From contig CABVAF010000002.1 in assembly GCA_902496295.1 (NCBI GenBank), positions 62,001 through 126,000 on the forward strand: DNA of 64,000 nucleotides. Direction: 5' to 3'. Below are positions 54,330-63,212 of this stretch, piece by piece (within the stretch, counting starts at the first letter, position 1; every line of letters starts with the position of its first letter). Position numbers and translations under genes: made by a program. Under the pieces are notes generated by a model. That model worked only from the letters and a program-made list of their open reading frames with translations. It did no database searches and was not told the DNA's origin. The DNA is from an uncultured Clostridium sp. GTDB lineage: Bacteria > Bacillota > Clostridia > TANB77 > CAG-508.

Positions 54330-55073
54330 TTACATAAGCATTCCGCCGTCTACATTTAAAACTTGACCTGTTATATATGTATTTTCCTCATTTCCTAAAA
54401 AGTATACTGCTTTTGCAACCTCTTCTGCTGTTCCCATTTTCTTAAGTGGTATTTGTGCATTTATACTTTCTTTAACGCTATCTGAAAGTACATCTGTCAT
54501 ATCTGTTTTTATAAATCCTGGTGCTACACAGTTAGCTAAAATATTTCTACTTGCAAGTTCTTTAGCAACAGATTTTGTAAAACCTATAATTCCTGCTTTA
54601 GAAGCAGAATAATTTGCCTGACCAGCATTTCCACTTACTCCAACAACTGAAGATATATTTACAATTTTTCCATATTTCTGTTTCATCATATAAGGAATTA
54701 CATTTTTAGTAACATTGTATGTACCTTTTAAATTAACATTAATTACTTTATCAAAGTCTTCTTCCTTCATTCTCATAAGAAGTCCATCTTTTGTTATACC
54801 AGCATTATTTACAACTACATCAATATGTCCAAACTTTTCAATTGCTTTGTTTATCATGTTTTCACAAGATTCAAAACTTGTAACATCTGCTTGTATAAAT
54901 AAAATTTCTATATTTGAATTTCCCTTAATTTTTTCTTCAAGTTCTTTTTCGTCTCCAATATTAGAAACATAGTTTATAACTAAGTTATATCCTTCACTTG
55001 CAAATTTTTCTGCTATTTTCTCTCCTATTCCTCTTGATCCACCTGTTATTAAAGCAACTTTATTATCACTCAT
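54330..55073 (-). CDS. fabG: 3-oxoacyl-ACP reductase FabG
   Basis: A 247-residue short-chain dehydrogenase that reduces 3-oxoacyl-ACP with NADPH. GGSRGIGEKIAEKFA is the nucleotide motif; the catalytic residues are in NISSVVGVSGNAGQANYSASKAG. Ribosome binding site GGAGAGG. It follows fabD after a gap of about 115 bp that has no acpP gene. Confidence 0.95.
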   Translation of the reverse strand: MSDNKVALITGGSRGIGEKIAEKFASEGYNLVINYVSNIGDEKELEEKIKGNSNIEILFIQADVTSFESCENMINKAIEKFGHIDVVVNNAGITKDGLLMRMKEEDFDKVINVNLKGTYNVTKNVIPYMMKQKYGKIVNISSVVGVSGNAGQANYSASKAGIIGFTKSVAKELASRNILANCVAPGFIKTDMTDVLSDSVKESINAQIPLKKMGTAEEVAKAVYFLGNEENTYITGQVLNVDGGMLM

Positions 55074-55187
55074 TGTTTACCTCTCCTAATCTTTTTATAA
55101 TTTCAAATTTTCTAATTAAAATTTCATATTATTTTTTTAAGCTTTTAAATTTTAGTCATTTACCTTTTTTATTTTAATGTTCACAAA

Positions 55188-56126
55188 TTATAATTCTGTT
55201 TTCAACTCTAAAAACTTATTTAAACTATCTAAATTGTTAAGAGTATATACTTCTGCATTTTCTAATTCTCTTTTTACAAATCCTGATAAAGCCTTTCCTG
55301 GTCCTATTTCCACATATGTATCAATTTCTCTATTATTCATTAATTCTATTGCTTTATCAAATCTTACTGGACTTATTATATGTTTTGCTAATATTTCTTT
55401 TATATTGTCCTCTTTTGAATATATGCTTCCATCTATATTTTTTATAACATCTATTCTAGGCTCATTAAATTTTACATTTTCTAAACATTTTGCAAATTCT
55501 TCACTTGCTTTTTGTAGTTTTATTGTGTGGAATGGTCCTCCTGTTTTTAGTTTTATTACTTTTTTAGCACCTTTTTCTTTAAATACTTCCATGCATTTTT
55601 CTACTGCTTCTTCATTACCAGATATAACTATTTGTCCTGAATAATTATAATTTGCCGGAACCACAAAATTTCCTTCTTGCATTTCCTTTTTACAAATTTC
55701 TTCAATTACATTTGCATTTAAGCCAATTACAGCTGCCATAGCATAATTTTCATTTGGTACTAAATTCCCCATTAAATAGCCTCTTTGTTTTAAAAGTTTC
55801 ATTCCATCTTCGATGTTAAGAATTCCTGAATACATTAAAGCTACATACTCTCCCAAACTTAGACCTGTTGCTATTTCTGCTTTTATTCCACGTTTTTCTA
55901 GTATTGCTAGTATAGATAAACTCATTGTAGCTATTGCTATTTGTGTATTTTCTGTTTTACTTAATTCTTCCATTGTAGATTCAAAACACAATTTACACAT
56001 ATCAATATCTAAAATTTTGCTTACATTATTATAAATTTCTCTTGCCTCTTCATAATTATCGTAAATATCTTTTCCCATTCCTGCAACTTGTGAACCTTGC
56101 CCAGGAAACATAAATGCTAATTTCAT
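55188..56126 (-). CDS. fabD: Malonyl-CoA-ACP transacylase FabD
   Basis: Moves malonyl groups from CoA to ACP. The N-terminal FPGQGSQVAGMGKDI and the active-site GLSLGEYVAL (Ser 90 from this start) are typical. ATG 56126 is preferred over TTG 56135, because AAGGAG touches the TTG directly but lies 9 nt from the ATG. Length 312 aa. It follows fabH with a short gap. Confidence 0.95.
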   Translation of the reverse strand: MKLAFMFPGQGSQVAGMGKDIYDNYEEAREIYNNVSKILDIDMCKLCFESTMEELSKTENTQIAIATMSLSILAILEKRGIKAEIATGLSLGEYVALMYSGILNIEDGMKLLKQRGYLMGNLVPNENYAMAAVIGLNANVIEEICKKEMQEGNFVVPANYNYSGQIVISGNEEAVEKCMEVFKEKGAKKVIKLKTGGPFHTIKLQKASEEFAKCLENVKFNEPRIDVIKNIDGSIYSKEDNIKEILAKHIISPVRFDKAIELMNNREIDTYVEIGPGKALSGFVKRELENAEVYTLNNLDSLNKFLELKTEL

Positions 56127-56163
56127 ATAGTTCAACTCCTTATATAATGTTTTTTATTACTTA

Positions 56164-57093
56164 TTATATTTCAAGTAAAATACTTGCTGTATTTAATCCT
56201 CCACCATATCCTATTAAAATAACTTTATCTCCTTCTTTTAGCATTTTCTTTTCATACATTTGTGTTAGTGCAATTGGTATACTTGCACAAAACGTATTTC
56301 CAACTTCAGCTATATTCATATATAATTTATCAATAGTTACATCTAATTTTGCTACCATTGATTTCATTATCTTAACATTTGATTGATGTGGAATTATATA
56401 TTTTATATCTTCTAACTTCACATTGCTTTCTAATAATAATTCTTCAATATTTTTTACTGTTTCTGTTACTGCATATTTATATACTGCTTTTCCATCCATT
56501 TTTATTTTTTCATAGGTTTTATATGTTAATATTTCTCCATTTTTCCCGTCACTTTGTATATAAGAAGAATATATTTTATTATTTTTAGTTCTTTTTATTA
56601 TCGTTGCACCTGCACCATCTGATAATATAATTTTTGTATTTATATCATTGTTATCAGTGCACTCTGATAGTGCGTCAACCCCAACTATTAAAGCTGTTTC
56701 TACTTTTCTTGTGCCTATATACATTTTTGCTATATCAAATGCATTAATATAACCTGCACATCCTGCAAGTATATCTAAACATATGCACTTTTCTATATTA
56801 AGTTCTTTTTGTATGTAATATGAAATTCCTGGCATTAATGTATTTGTGGATGTTGTTGCTACTATAACTAATTCAATATCGTTTGCAGATATTTTAGAGT
56901 CTTCTATTGCCATTTTAGAAGCTTTTAATGCCATTTCACATATATTTTCATTTTCTTTATAATATCTCGTATTTATTCCCGTTCTTTTTAATATATATCC
57001 TTCTTCTACATTAAACTTTTCTTCTAACTCTTTATTTCCGATTTTTAATGCTGGCAGATATAGTCCATTTCCTATTATTTGTATGTTTTCCAT
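56164..57093 (-). CDS. fabH: 3-oxoacyl-ACP synthase III FabH
   Basis: Starts fatty acid synthesis by joining acetyl- or branched acyl-CoA with malonyl-ACP. The Cys-His-Asn triad is in DILAGCAGYINAF, YIIPHQSNVKI and AEVGNTFCASIP. From ATG 57093 (GAGG 5 nt upstream) the protein has 309 residues; GTG 57099 is an alternative. First gene of the operon, behind a region with two palindromes. Confidence 0.93.
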   Translation of the reverse strand: MENIQIIGNGLYLPALKIGNKELEEKFNVEEGYILKRTGINTRYYKENENICEMALKASKMAIEDSKISANDIELVIVATTSTNTLMPGISYYIQKELNIEKCICLDILAGCAGYINAFDIAKMYIGTRKVETALIVGVDALSECTDNNDINTKIILSDGAGATIIKRTKNNKIYSSYIQSDGKNGEILTYKTYEKIKMDGKAVYKYAVTETVKNIEELLLESNVKLEDIKYIIPHQSNVKIMKSMVAKLDVTIDKLYMNIAEVGNTFCASIPIALTQMYEKKMLKEGDKVILIGYGGGLNTASILLEI

Positions 57094-57114
57094 ATTCACC
57101 TCATAATCTTTAGT

Positions 57115-57143
57115 ATTTTACATTATTTATAGTAAAAAGTCTA
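57115..57143 (-). promoter_or_regulatory. Probable promoter of fatty acid operon
   Basis: On the minus strand TAGACT (57138-57143), 17-nt spacer, TAAAAT (57115-57120), about 25 nt before fabH. The -35 box lies within a palindrome (57138-57150). Confidence 0.5.
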
Positions 57144-57159
57144 TTAGACTGACCGGTCA
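57138..57159. promoter_or_regulatory. Adjacent palindromes: likely operator of the fatty acid operon
   Basis: AGTCTA-T-TAGACT (57138-57150) is directly followed by TGACCGGTCA (57150-57159), two perfect palindromes that share a base and overlap or touch the -35 region. Symmetric sites with a GACCGGTC core are typical of TetR family operators. They do not match the published FapR or FabT boxes. A regulator gene is not in the window. Confidence 0.6.
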
Positions 57160-57183
57160 AAAAATGATGTATTCCACTTATAT

Positions 57184-57771
57184 TTAAAATATTTTGGTAT
57201 TATCTTTTAAGCTTTTCTCCAATTTTTCTAAAATTTTAGATATAATTTCCTCTCTTTCAAACTCAGTATTAAAATCTTTTTTCAATGATGTTGCAATATT
57301 TAAAATTTCATTATTAAATTCTACCTGATTAACATTAAATCCAATTCCTACTAGTACATAACATACTTTTTCTTCTAAAGTAACACTTTGAGTTAAAATG
57401 CCACAGATTTTTTTGCCATTTAGCATCACATCGTTTGGCATTTTTACTTCTAATTTATATCCATATAATTCATATATAGCCAAAACAATTGCCTTTGCTA
57501 TTTCTACTGTAAGTCCTTCTAGATTTTCAGCATTGCAATTAGGATAAATAACAAATGACATTGTAATATTTTTCTCTCTTTCTGTAGACCAAGTCCTTCC
57601 TTTTGTACCTTTTCCTTTTATTTGATTGTCTGTAATTACCAACGTACCATTTTGGGCATGTTCCTCTGCTAGTTTTCGTACTATATCTTGTGTAGAATCA
57701 ATTTCACTATAATATATTACATTCTTTCCTAAAAACTTTGTATTTGAATTTTTTATTTTTTCTATATTCAT
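57184..57771 (-). CDS. birA: Biotin-[acetyl-CoA-carboxylase] ligase
   Basis: A 195-residue enzyme that attaches biotin to AccB. It has the catalytic core (NQIKGKGTKGRTWSTEREKNITMSFVIYP, KMPNDVMLNGKKICGILTQS, VGIGFNVN) and lacks the N-terminal DNA-binding domain of bifunctional BirA, so it should not regulate transcription. ATG 57771 is used because AAAGGGAG precedes it; the longer frame to 57807 translates the ribosome binding site. It is adjacent to the fatty acid operon and serves it, with its own promoter. Confidence 0.92.
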   Translation of the reverse strand: MNIEKIKNSNTKFLGKNVIYYSEIDSTQDIVRKLAEEHAQNGTLVITDNQIKGKGTKGRTWSTEREKNITMSFVIYPNCNAENLEGLTVEIAKAIVLAIYELYGYKLEVKMPNDVMLNGKKICGILTQSVTLEEKVCYVLVGIGFNVNQVEFNNEILNIATSLKKDFNTEFEREEIISKILEKLEKSLKDNTKIF

Positions 57772-57797
57772 TATTTCTCCCTTTCTAAACTTGTAAT

Positions 57798-57826
57798 ATA
57801 ATACCAAACTGTAATAATAAAATCAA
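57798..57826 (-). promoter_or_regulatory. Promoter of birA
   Basis: On the minus strand TTGATT (57821-57826), 17-nt spacer, TATTAT (57798-57803), about 27 nt before the ATG. Confidence 0.55.
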
Positions 57827-57872
57827 ATTTTATAATACTTGGTCAATTTTTCATTAATATGTAAAAAACTGT

Positions 57873-57900
57873 TTGAGTTTGTCTAATTTTGTGTTATAAT
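57873..57900 (+). promoter_or_regulatory. Promoter of zinc-ribbon protein gene
   Basis: TTGAGT (57873-57878), 16-nt spacer, TATAAT (57895-57900), divergent from birA. Confidence 0.6.
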
Positions 57901-57950
57901 ATTTATAAATTTTAACTAACTTATGAAAAATTGAAAGGAATGAAGATAAT

Positions 57951-58196
57951 ATGAATTTTAACAAATGCTGTCGTTGTGGCTGTTTTTATCTTAGTAATTC
58001 TCATGTTTGCCCTAATTGCGAACAAAAAGATTTAAGTGATATTTCTACTTTAAAAAATTATTTTAACGAAAACGGACTACCAAATTCTATAGAAAGTCTT
58101 TCTAATTACACAGGTATTTCGCAAAGAAATGTAAATAGATTAATTAACGAAAATAAAGAATTAACTAATTTATATGGAAAAGATTTTAATTTATAA
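57951..58196 (+). CDS. Small zinc-ribbon and helix-turn-helix protein (YvyF-like)
   Basis: An 81-residue protein. Two Cys pairs (CCRCGC near 6-11 and CPNC near 20-23) form a zinc ribbon; the second half (SIESLSNYTGISQRNVNRLINENKEL) looks like a helix-turn-helix. The layout recalls the YvyF/TIGR03826 proteins of Firmicutes flagellar operons, though no flagellar genes are here. It has its own promoter and AAAGGAA ribosome binding site. Regulatory function is inferred. Confidence 0.65.
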   Translation: MNFNKCCRCGCFYLSNSHVCPNCEQKDLSDISTLKNYFNENGLPNSIESLSNYTGISQRNVNRLINENKELTNLYGKDFNL

Positions 58197-58266
58197 AATA
58201 CCTATTATAGAAATTACTAAATATTTATAATTCATTATAAAAAATATTATGCCTGTAATAATTATA

Positions 58267-58306
58267 AAAATAGTTGACTACATTTATATGTAATCAACTA
58301 TTTTTT
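58267..58306. terminator. Bidirectional terminator
   Basis: AAAATAGTTGA then TACAT pairs with ATGTA then TCAACTATTTT with one mismatch; T6 on the plus strand and T5 on the minus strand. It separates the zinc-ribbon gene from the convergent pyrimidine phosphorylase gene. Confidence 0.85.
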
Positions 58307-58333
58307 ATTTTACCCTTTTTCGTTTTATATTTT

Positions 58334-59590
58334 TTAAATTATTTCATATACATTTCTTAAATCTATAACTGCTTTTTCCGCAAGTTCTTCATTGTTTCCA
58401 TGTACATATGCTAAAACCTCTCCAATTCCAACACCATCTCCAACTTTTTTGTTTAATTCAATTCCAACTTCTTTTACTATGTCATCTTCTTTTCGCACTC
58501 TTCCAGCCCCTAAATACATGGCTATTTTCCCTACCATTTCTGCATTAAGTGTACTTACTGTTCCACTTTTAGTAGCTATTACAGGCAATATATATTTTGC
58601 TTTTGGGAATTTTTCTACATCTTCAATATAAGAAACATCTCCACATTGCTTTTGTACTAATTCTTTAAACTTATTTAGAGCCTCTCCATTTTCAATTTGT
58701 CTTAACATTTTTTCTTTGTTTTCTTCTATATTATCACCTTTTCCTGCAAGTTTAATCATATTTGCTCCTAATAATAGAACAACTTCTTTTACATCTTCTT
58801 GCCATTTGCCATTAAGCGCCTCTATTGCTTCTATTACTTCTAATGTATTTCCTACATATTTTCCTAACGGTTGGTCCATAGCTGTTATAATAGAAACAGT
58901 CTCTCTATTAGCTAGTTTTCCTATATTCTCCATTGTATCTGCCAATTTTTTTGCGTCTTCTTTTGTCTTCATAAAAGCTCCGCTTCCACATGTTACATCT
59001 AATACTATTTTATCTGCACCAGATGCAATTTTTTTGCTCATTATGCTAGACGCAATTAACGGTATACTTTCTACACAATTTATACTATCTCTTAGCGCAT
59101 ATAATTTTTTATCTGCTGGTGCTAAGTTTGCAGTTTGAGTAATTAAACTAATTCCTATTTCCTTAACATTTTGAATAAACTGTTTTTCTTCTAAGCTCAC
59201 ATTATATCCTGGTATAGCTTCTAGTTTGTCTGCTGTTCCTCCTGTATACCCCAAACCTCTTCCAGACATTTTTGCAACTGGAATTCCTAAGGAAGCAATA
59301 ATTGGTGCTAAGATTAAAGTAACTTTATCTCCTATTCCTCCTGTACTATGCTTATCTACTACTATTCCAAGCTCAGACAAATCTAAAACATCTCCTGAAC
59401 TTGCCATTGCTAAAGTTAAATTGGTTATTTCTTCTTCATCCATTCCATTAATATAAATTGCCATAATAAGTGCTGCTGCTTGATAATCGGTTATTTCTCC
59501 ATTTGTATAACTTTTTACGAAATAGTCAATTTGTTCTTTAGTTAATTTTCCACTATCTCTTTTAACTTCTATTACATCTTGAATATTCAA
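58334..59590 (-). CDS. pdp: Pyrimidine-nucleoside phosphorylase
   Basis: Splits uridine and thymidine into base and (deoxy)ribose-1-phosphate for salvage. The family signature is VVDKHSTGGIGDKVTL and SGRGLGYTGGTADKLEAIPGY; a phosphate loop and lysine-rich C-terminal domain follow. Length 418 aa, slightly shorter than the usual 430 to 440. It starts with TTG (GGGAGG upstream), overlapping the stop of the HAD gene as TTGA, so the two are coupled. Confidence 0.93.
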   Translation of the reverse strand: MNIQDVIEVKRDSGKLTKEQIDYFVKSYTNGEITDYQAAALIMAIYINGMDEEEITNLTLAMASSGDVLDLSELGIVVDKHSTGGIGDKVTLILAPIIASLGIPVAKMSGRGLGYTGGTADKLEAIPGYNVSLEEKQFIQNVKEIGISLITQTANLAPADKKLYALRDSINCVESIPLIASSIMSKKIASGADKIVLDVTCGSGAFMKTKEDAKKLADTMENIGKLANRETVSIITAMDQPLGKYVGNTLEVIEAIEALNGKWQEDVKEVVLLLGANMIKLAGKGDNIEENKEKMLRQIENGEALNKFKELVQKQCGDVSYIEDVEKFPKAKYILPVIATKSGTVSTLNAEMVGKIAMYLGAGRVRKEDDIVKEVGIELNKKVGDGVGIGEVLAYVHGNNEELAEKAVIDLRNVYEII

Positions 59591-60189
59591 TCTAATATTC
59601 CTCCCAATTCATTTATAAGATTTTTATAATTTGTATATAGAATTCCTCTCATTCCAAGTTCATTTGCTTTTTCTACATTTCTTAATTTATCATCTATAAA
59701 AATACATTCATTTGGTTTTAAACTGTATTTAGAAAATAGTAAATCATATATTTTTTTATTTGGTTTTCCTATATGTGCTTCATAAGAATATACTCCGCCT
59801 TTTGTATCTTCAACAAAATTATAAATTTCTTTAAAGCTCTCCATTGTTTCTTTTGTTATATTAGAAAGCAAATATATATTATATTTATTTGATAGTTCAT
59901 TTAACAATTTTGTATTTTCCTTTATTTGATATGTAATATACTCCGTATTTTCTTTAAGAAGTAATAATTTATATTCATCAGAAAATTCTGGATTGTTTTT
60001 AATTAGATTATCCAATATTTCTTTATTTTGTATATTACCATCTAAATATTCTCTCCATTCTTTTGTATGAACTAATATATCATGTGCTTTATTTAAATTA
60101 TCAACAGATATATTATTTTTAACTGCATAATTATTTGGATTATAGCCTACTAAAACCGCTCCAATATCAAATACAATATTTTTTATCAT
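59587..60189 (-). CDS. HAD-IA family phosphatase
   Basis: A 200-residue haloacid dehalogenase-like hydrolase (YihX-like). Motif I is FDIGAVLVGY with the nucleophile D8 and G at the second acid position as in part of this family; motif II YLLSNITK, lysine in HIGKPNKKIYDL, and motif IV ECIFIDDKLRNV. It may dephosphorylate a sugar phosphate, for example the product of the coupled nucleoside phosphorylase; that link is inferred. Confidence 0.85.
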   Translation of the reverse strand: MIKNIVFDIGAVLVGYNPNNYAVKNNISVDNLNKAHDILVHTKEWREYLDGNIQNKEILDNLIKNNPEFSDEYKLLLLKENTEYITYQIKENTKLLNELSNKYNIYLLSNITKETMESFKEIYNFVEDTKGGVYSYEAHIGKPNKKIYDLLFSKYSLKPNECIFIDDKLRNVEKANELGMRGILYTNYKNLINELGGILD

Positions 60190-60234
60190 ATATTTCTCGC
60201 ATAATGAAAATATAACATTATACGAATCTCCTTT

Positions 60235-60894
60235 CTATTTTATAAAATTTTTAACAAAACTTAGTCTATGAAGTGGGCATATTCCATATTCTTTTATCGC
60301 TTGTATATGTGCTGCTGTTCCATAGCCTTTATGTTTTGCAAAACCATATTGAGGATATATTTCATCCCACTGTCTCATAATTCTATCCCTTGTAACTTTT
60401 GCTATAATTGATGCTGCTGCTATTGAATAACTAAGTGCATCACCATGTATAATAGATTTATACGGAATACTGTCTGTATCTATTTTTGTTAATGCATCTA
60501 CAAAAATTACATCTGGTTTTGTATAACCACTACCATTTTCTTGTAAATTTTTTTCTAACTCTTTAATGCTACGTGTAAGTCCTTCTTTTGTTGCATTTAA
60601 TATATTAATTTCGTCTATTTCCTTTTGGTCTATTATTCCTACTCCATAACCTATTGCTTCTTCTAAAATTAGGTCATATAACTTTTCTCTCTTTTTTTCT
60701 GATACTTTTTTAGAGTCATTTACACCTTCTATAAAAGAATTTTCTGGCATAATAACAGATGCAACAACTACTGGTCCTGCCAATGGCCCACGTCCTGCTT
60801 CATCAATTCCTGCAATTAATTTTAATCCTTTTTTATAAAACTCTCTATCTATTTTTTTTAATTCATTTAACCTTGCTTCTTCTTTTTCTTTCAT
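60235..60894 (-). CDS. rnhB: Ribonuclease HII
   Basis: Cuts RNA in RNA-DNA hybrids and single ribonucleotides in DNA. The first acidic pair is in IAGIDEAGRGPLAGPVVVAS; further acids in FVDALTKIDTD and the C-terminal KVTRDRIM...YGFAKHKGYGTAAH. Length 219 aa. Ribosome binding site AAGG. It precedes the HAD gene on the same strand. Confidence 0.95.
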   Translation of the reverse strand: MKEKEEARLNELKKIDREFYKKGLKLIAGIDEAGRGPLAGPVVVASVIMPENSFIEGVNDSKKVSEKKREKLYDLILEEAIGYGVGIIDQKEIDEINILNATKEGLTRSIKELEKNLQENGSGYTKPDVIFVDALTKIDTDSIPYKSIIHGDALSYSIAAASIIAKVTRDRIMRQWDEIYPQYGFAKHKGYGTAAHIQAIKEYGICPLHRLSFVKNFIK

Positions 60895-60954
60895 TTTATA
60901 TACCTTCCTAGTTTTTACATTTTAATCACAGCAAAATAATAGAAGTTATAAGCA

Positions 60955-61437
60955 TTAATTTTCCAATTTTTCTATATCTGATAACTTATAATATATTTGA
61001 CCATCTGTTGCCTCATACCCTTTAGTTGTAATTATGTCATTCTTTTTATAATCAACTATATAATACATTCCATCTTCTTGTTTTATATTATTTAATTCTA
61101 AATCTTTTAAATCTTGCTCATTTAATACATAGAAATCACTTTCTTCTGATTCTATATCAATTATTTGCTTTTCTAAAAAGGATTTTATTATTTCGTCTTC
61201 TTTCATGTCTGCAATTTTAGTTCCAGTTAGCTTTGCATCTTTCTCTTTCATTTCTACGTGCTGGGAAACTATATCTGTTTTTCCCTGTATTAATAATAAA
61301 TTTGTCTTTAATGTCGCTAATCCTTCTTTAGATATTTGCATTCTTGCAAAGTAAATAACAGCAAATACTATTATTGCTATTAAGATTATTATAAATATCA
61401 TTGCTATATATGTTAGTCCATTTTCTTTTTTTAACAT
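60955..61437 (-). CDS. Isolated pilin-like protein
   Basis: A 160-residue protein with a short leader MLKKENG followed by the helix LTYIAMIFIIILIAIIVFAVIYFA, much like a prepilin with cleavage after G7. The rest is a charged coiled and mixed domain with no cysteine. It could be a minor pilin or pseudopilin processed by the PilD at 12155, although it lies 44 kb from the pilus operon. It starts a minus-strand run with rnhB downstream. Confidence 0.6.
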   Translation of the reverse strand: MLKKENGLTYIAMIFIIILIAIIVFAVIYFARMQISKEGLATLKTNLLLIQGKTDIVSQHVEMKEKDAKLTGTKIADMKEDEIIKSFLEKQIIDIESEESDFYVLNEQDLKDLELNNIKQEDGMYYIVDYKKNDIITTKGYEATDGQIYYKLSDIEKLEN

Positions 61438-61535
61438 TGCTATTCCTCACTTAATAAAATTTAAACTTCTTTATATTATACATATATCCTGAATTTTTTT
61501 CAATATTGTCACATTTTTTTCACAAAACTATTGTA

Positions 61536-61544
61536 TGATATAAT
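61536..61544 (+). promoter_or_regulatory. Extended -10 promoter of htrA
   Basis: TGA directly before TATAAT (61539-61544) gives an extended -10 element; no good -35 box is present. It lies about 60 nt before the htrA start. Confidence 0.5.
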
Positions 61545-61605
61545 TGTTTTAGGATAATATATTTATAATAAATTACTTGATAGAAATATCAAGAAAGGAG
61601 AACTT

Positions 61606-63075
61606 ATGGAACAAAATAATAACACAAATGGAAATCAAAACAAAAATGAAAATTTAAATATGAACTCTGGTTCAAATTTTAGCACATCTCAAGGACAAAA
61701 TCCTATTGGATCAAGTCAGAATTTTAATATAAATTCTAATCCAAATCCAAATTTTAACCAAGGTGCTAATCAAAATTTCAATCAGAATTCTAACCCAAAC
61801 TTTAGCCAAAATCACTTTAATAATTTCACAACTAATTCACAAAATGTGAATAATAACAGACCAAATTATAATGCATCTGCATATCAATCTGTTAAACAAC
61901 CAAAAGTAAAGAATAAAAACGCTGCAGGGTTTGGTAAATCTATATTACTACCATTCGTTTCTGGCGTTTTAGGAACTGTAATTGTAATTGGTGCTTGTGT
62001 TGGAATTCCTGGTATAAGAGATGGAATTTCTAAGAAAATTGTAGGTACATCTAGTAGCACTTCAAGTACTTCTACAACTACACCTATTCTAAATACACAA
62101 CAAATTTCTTTAGAAAACTACTCTGGTACAGCAGTAGCTGCTGCAAATAAAGTTCTACCTTCTATAGTCGGAATAAAAATAGAATTTGCTGTTAATTCTG
62201 TATTTAATCGTGGAACAAGTGTTGCTTCTGCTGAAGGTTCTGGAATTATTATTAGTGAAGATGGATATATTTTAACAAATAACCATGTAGTAAATTCTTC
62301 TTCAACTTCTTCATTCTATGAAGTAGAAGAAGCAAGCAAGGTTACTGTAAAATTATATAATGACGATACAGAATACGAAGCTAAAATTATTGGAACAGAT
62401 GAGCAAACAGATTTAGCTGTTATAAAAATAGATAAAACTGGTTTAACAGCTGCTGAGCTTGGAGATTCTGATGGCGTACAAGTTGGAGAATTTGCAATGG
62501 CAATTGGAAATCCTTTAGGCTTAAGTAGTAGTGTTACATCAGGTATAATAAGTGCTGTAAACAGAGAAGTTACAGATGAAGATGGAAACACTTATGTAGC
62601 ACTTCAAACAGATGCTTCCATAAATTCTGGTAACAGCGGTGGTGCATTAGTTAATAGCCAAGGTCAAGTAATAGGTGTTAATACTTTAAAATTGTCTGGA
62701 ACAGGTGTTGAAGGCGTTGGATTTGCAATTCCTATTAATTCAACTAAAGACATAACAGACCAATTAATTAAATATAATAAAGTAAAAAGACCTTATATAG
62801 GAATTGGTGGAATTGAATTAGATGAGCAAACAGCAAAAGCTAACAACTTAGTTGTAGGTATATATGTAAAACAACTTGAAGATTTCTCTGCTGCTGAAAA
62901 AGGTGGAGTCAAAGTTGGAGATGTTATTACAGAAGTAGATGGACAAAAAGTTACAACAATGGATGAAGTAAACGAAATTAAAAACAAGAAAAATATTGGA
63001 GATACAATTACTTTAAAAGTATATCGTAATGGAAAATATACAGATTTAACTATAACACTTCAAGAACAACCTTAG
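61606..63075 (+). CDS. htrA: HtrA/DegP-type serine protease with Asn-rich N-terminus
   Basis: A 489-residue membrane-anchored quality-control protease. Residues 1-100 are cytoplasmic and rich in N, Q, S and F-N-Q repeats; a membrane helix lies at about 113-135. Outside are a S/T-rich linker, the trypsin-like domain with H227 (GYILTNNHVV), D269 (TDLAVIKID) and S344 (NSGNSGGAL), and one PDZ domain (about 390-489). Ribosome binding site AAAGGAG. A strong terminator follows. The Asn-rich tail is much longer than in Bacillus HtrA. Confidence 0.94.
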   Translation: MEQNNNTNGNQNKNENLNMNSGSNFSTSQGQNPIGSSQNFNINSNPNPNFNQGANQNFNQNSNPNFSQNHFNNFTTNSQNVNNNRPNYNASAYQSVKQPKVKNKNAAGFGKSILLPFVSGVLGTVIVIGACVGIPGIRDGISKKIVGTSSSTSSTSTTTPILNTQQISLENYSGTAVAAANKVLPSIVGIKIEFAVNSVFNRGTSVASAEGSGIIISEDGYILTNNHVVNSSSTSSFYEVEEASKVTVKLYNDDTEYEAKIIGTDEQTDLAVIKIDKTGLTAAELGDSDGVQVGEFAMAIGNPLGLSSSVTSGIISAVNREVTDEDGNTYVALQTDASINSGNSGGALVNSQGQVIGVNTLKLSGTGVEGVGFAIPINSTKDITDQLIKYNKVKRPYIGIGGIELDEQTAKANNLVVGIYVKQLEDFSAAEKGGVKVGDVITEVDGQKVTTMDEVNEIKNKKNIGDTITLKVYRNGKYTDLTITLQEQP

Positions 63076-63078
63076 TTT

Positions 63079-63116
63079 AAAAAACAACCTATTATATATA
63101 ATAGGTTGTTTTTTTA
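63079..63116. terminator. Terminator of htrA
   Basis: AAAACAACCTATTATA and TATAATAGGTTGTTTT form a perfect stem with A and T runs outside. It starts a few bases after the htrA stop. Confidence 0.88.
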
Positions 63117-63212
63117 AATTATTTTAACATTATTAAATATTCTTAATAAAATCTTTCACTTTTCTTTTCATACAAATCACATTTAGTTCACAAAATGGAC
63201 AAACTTGTTAGC

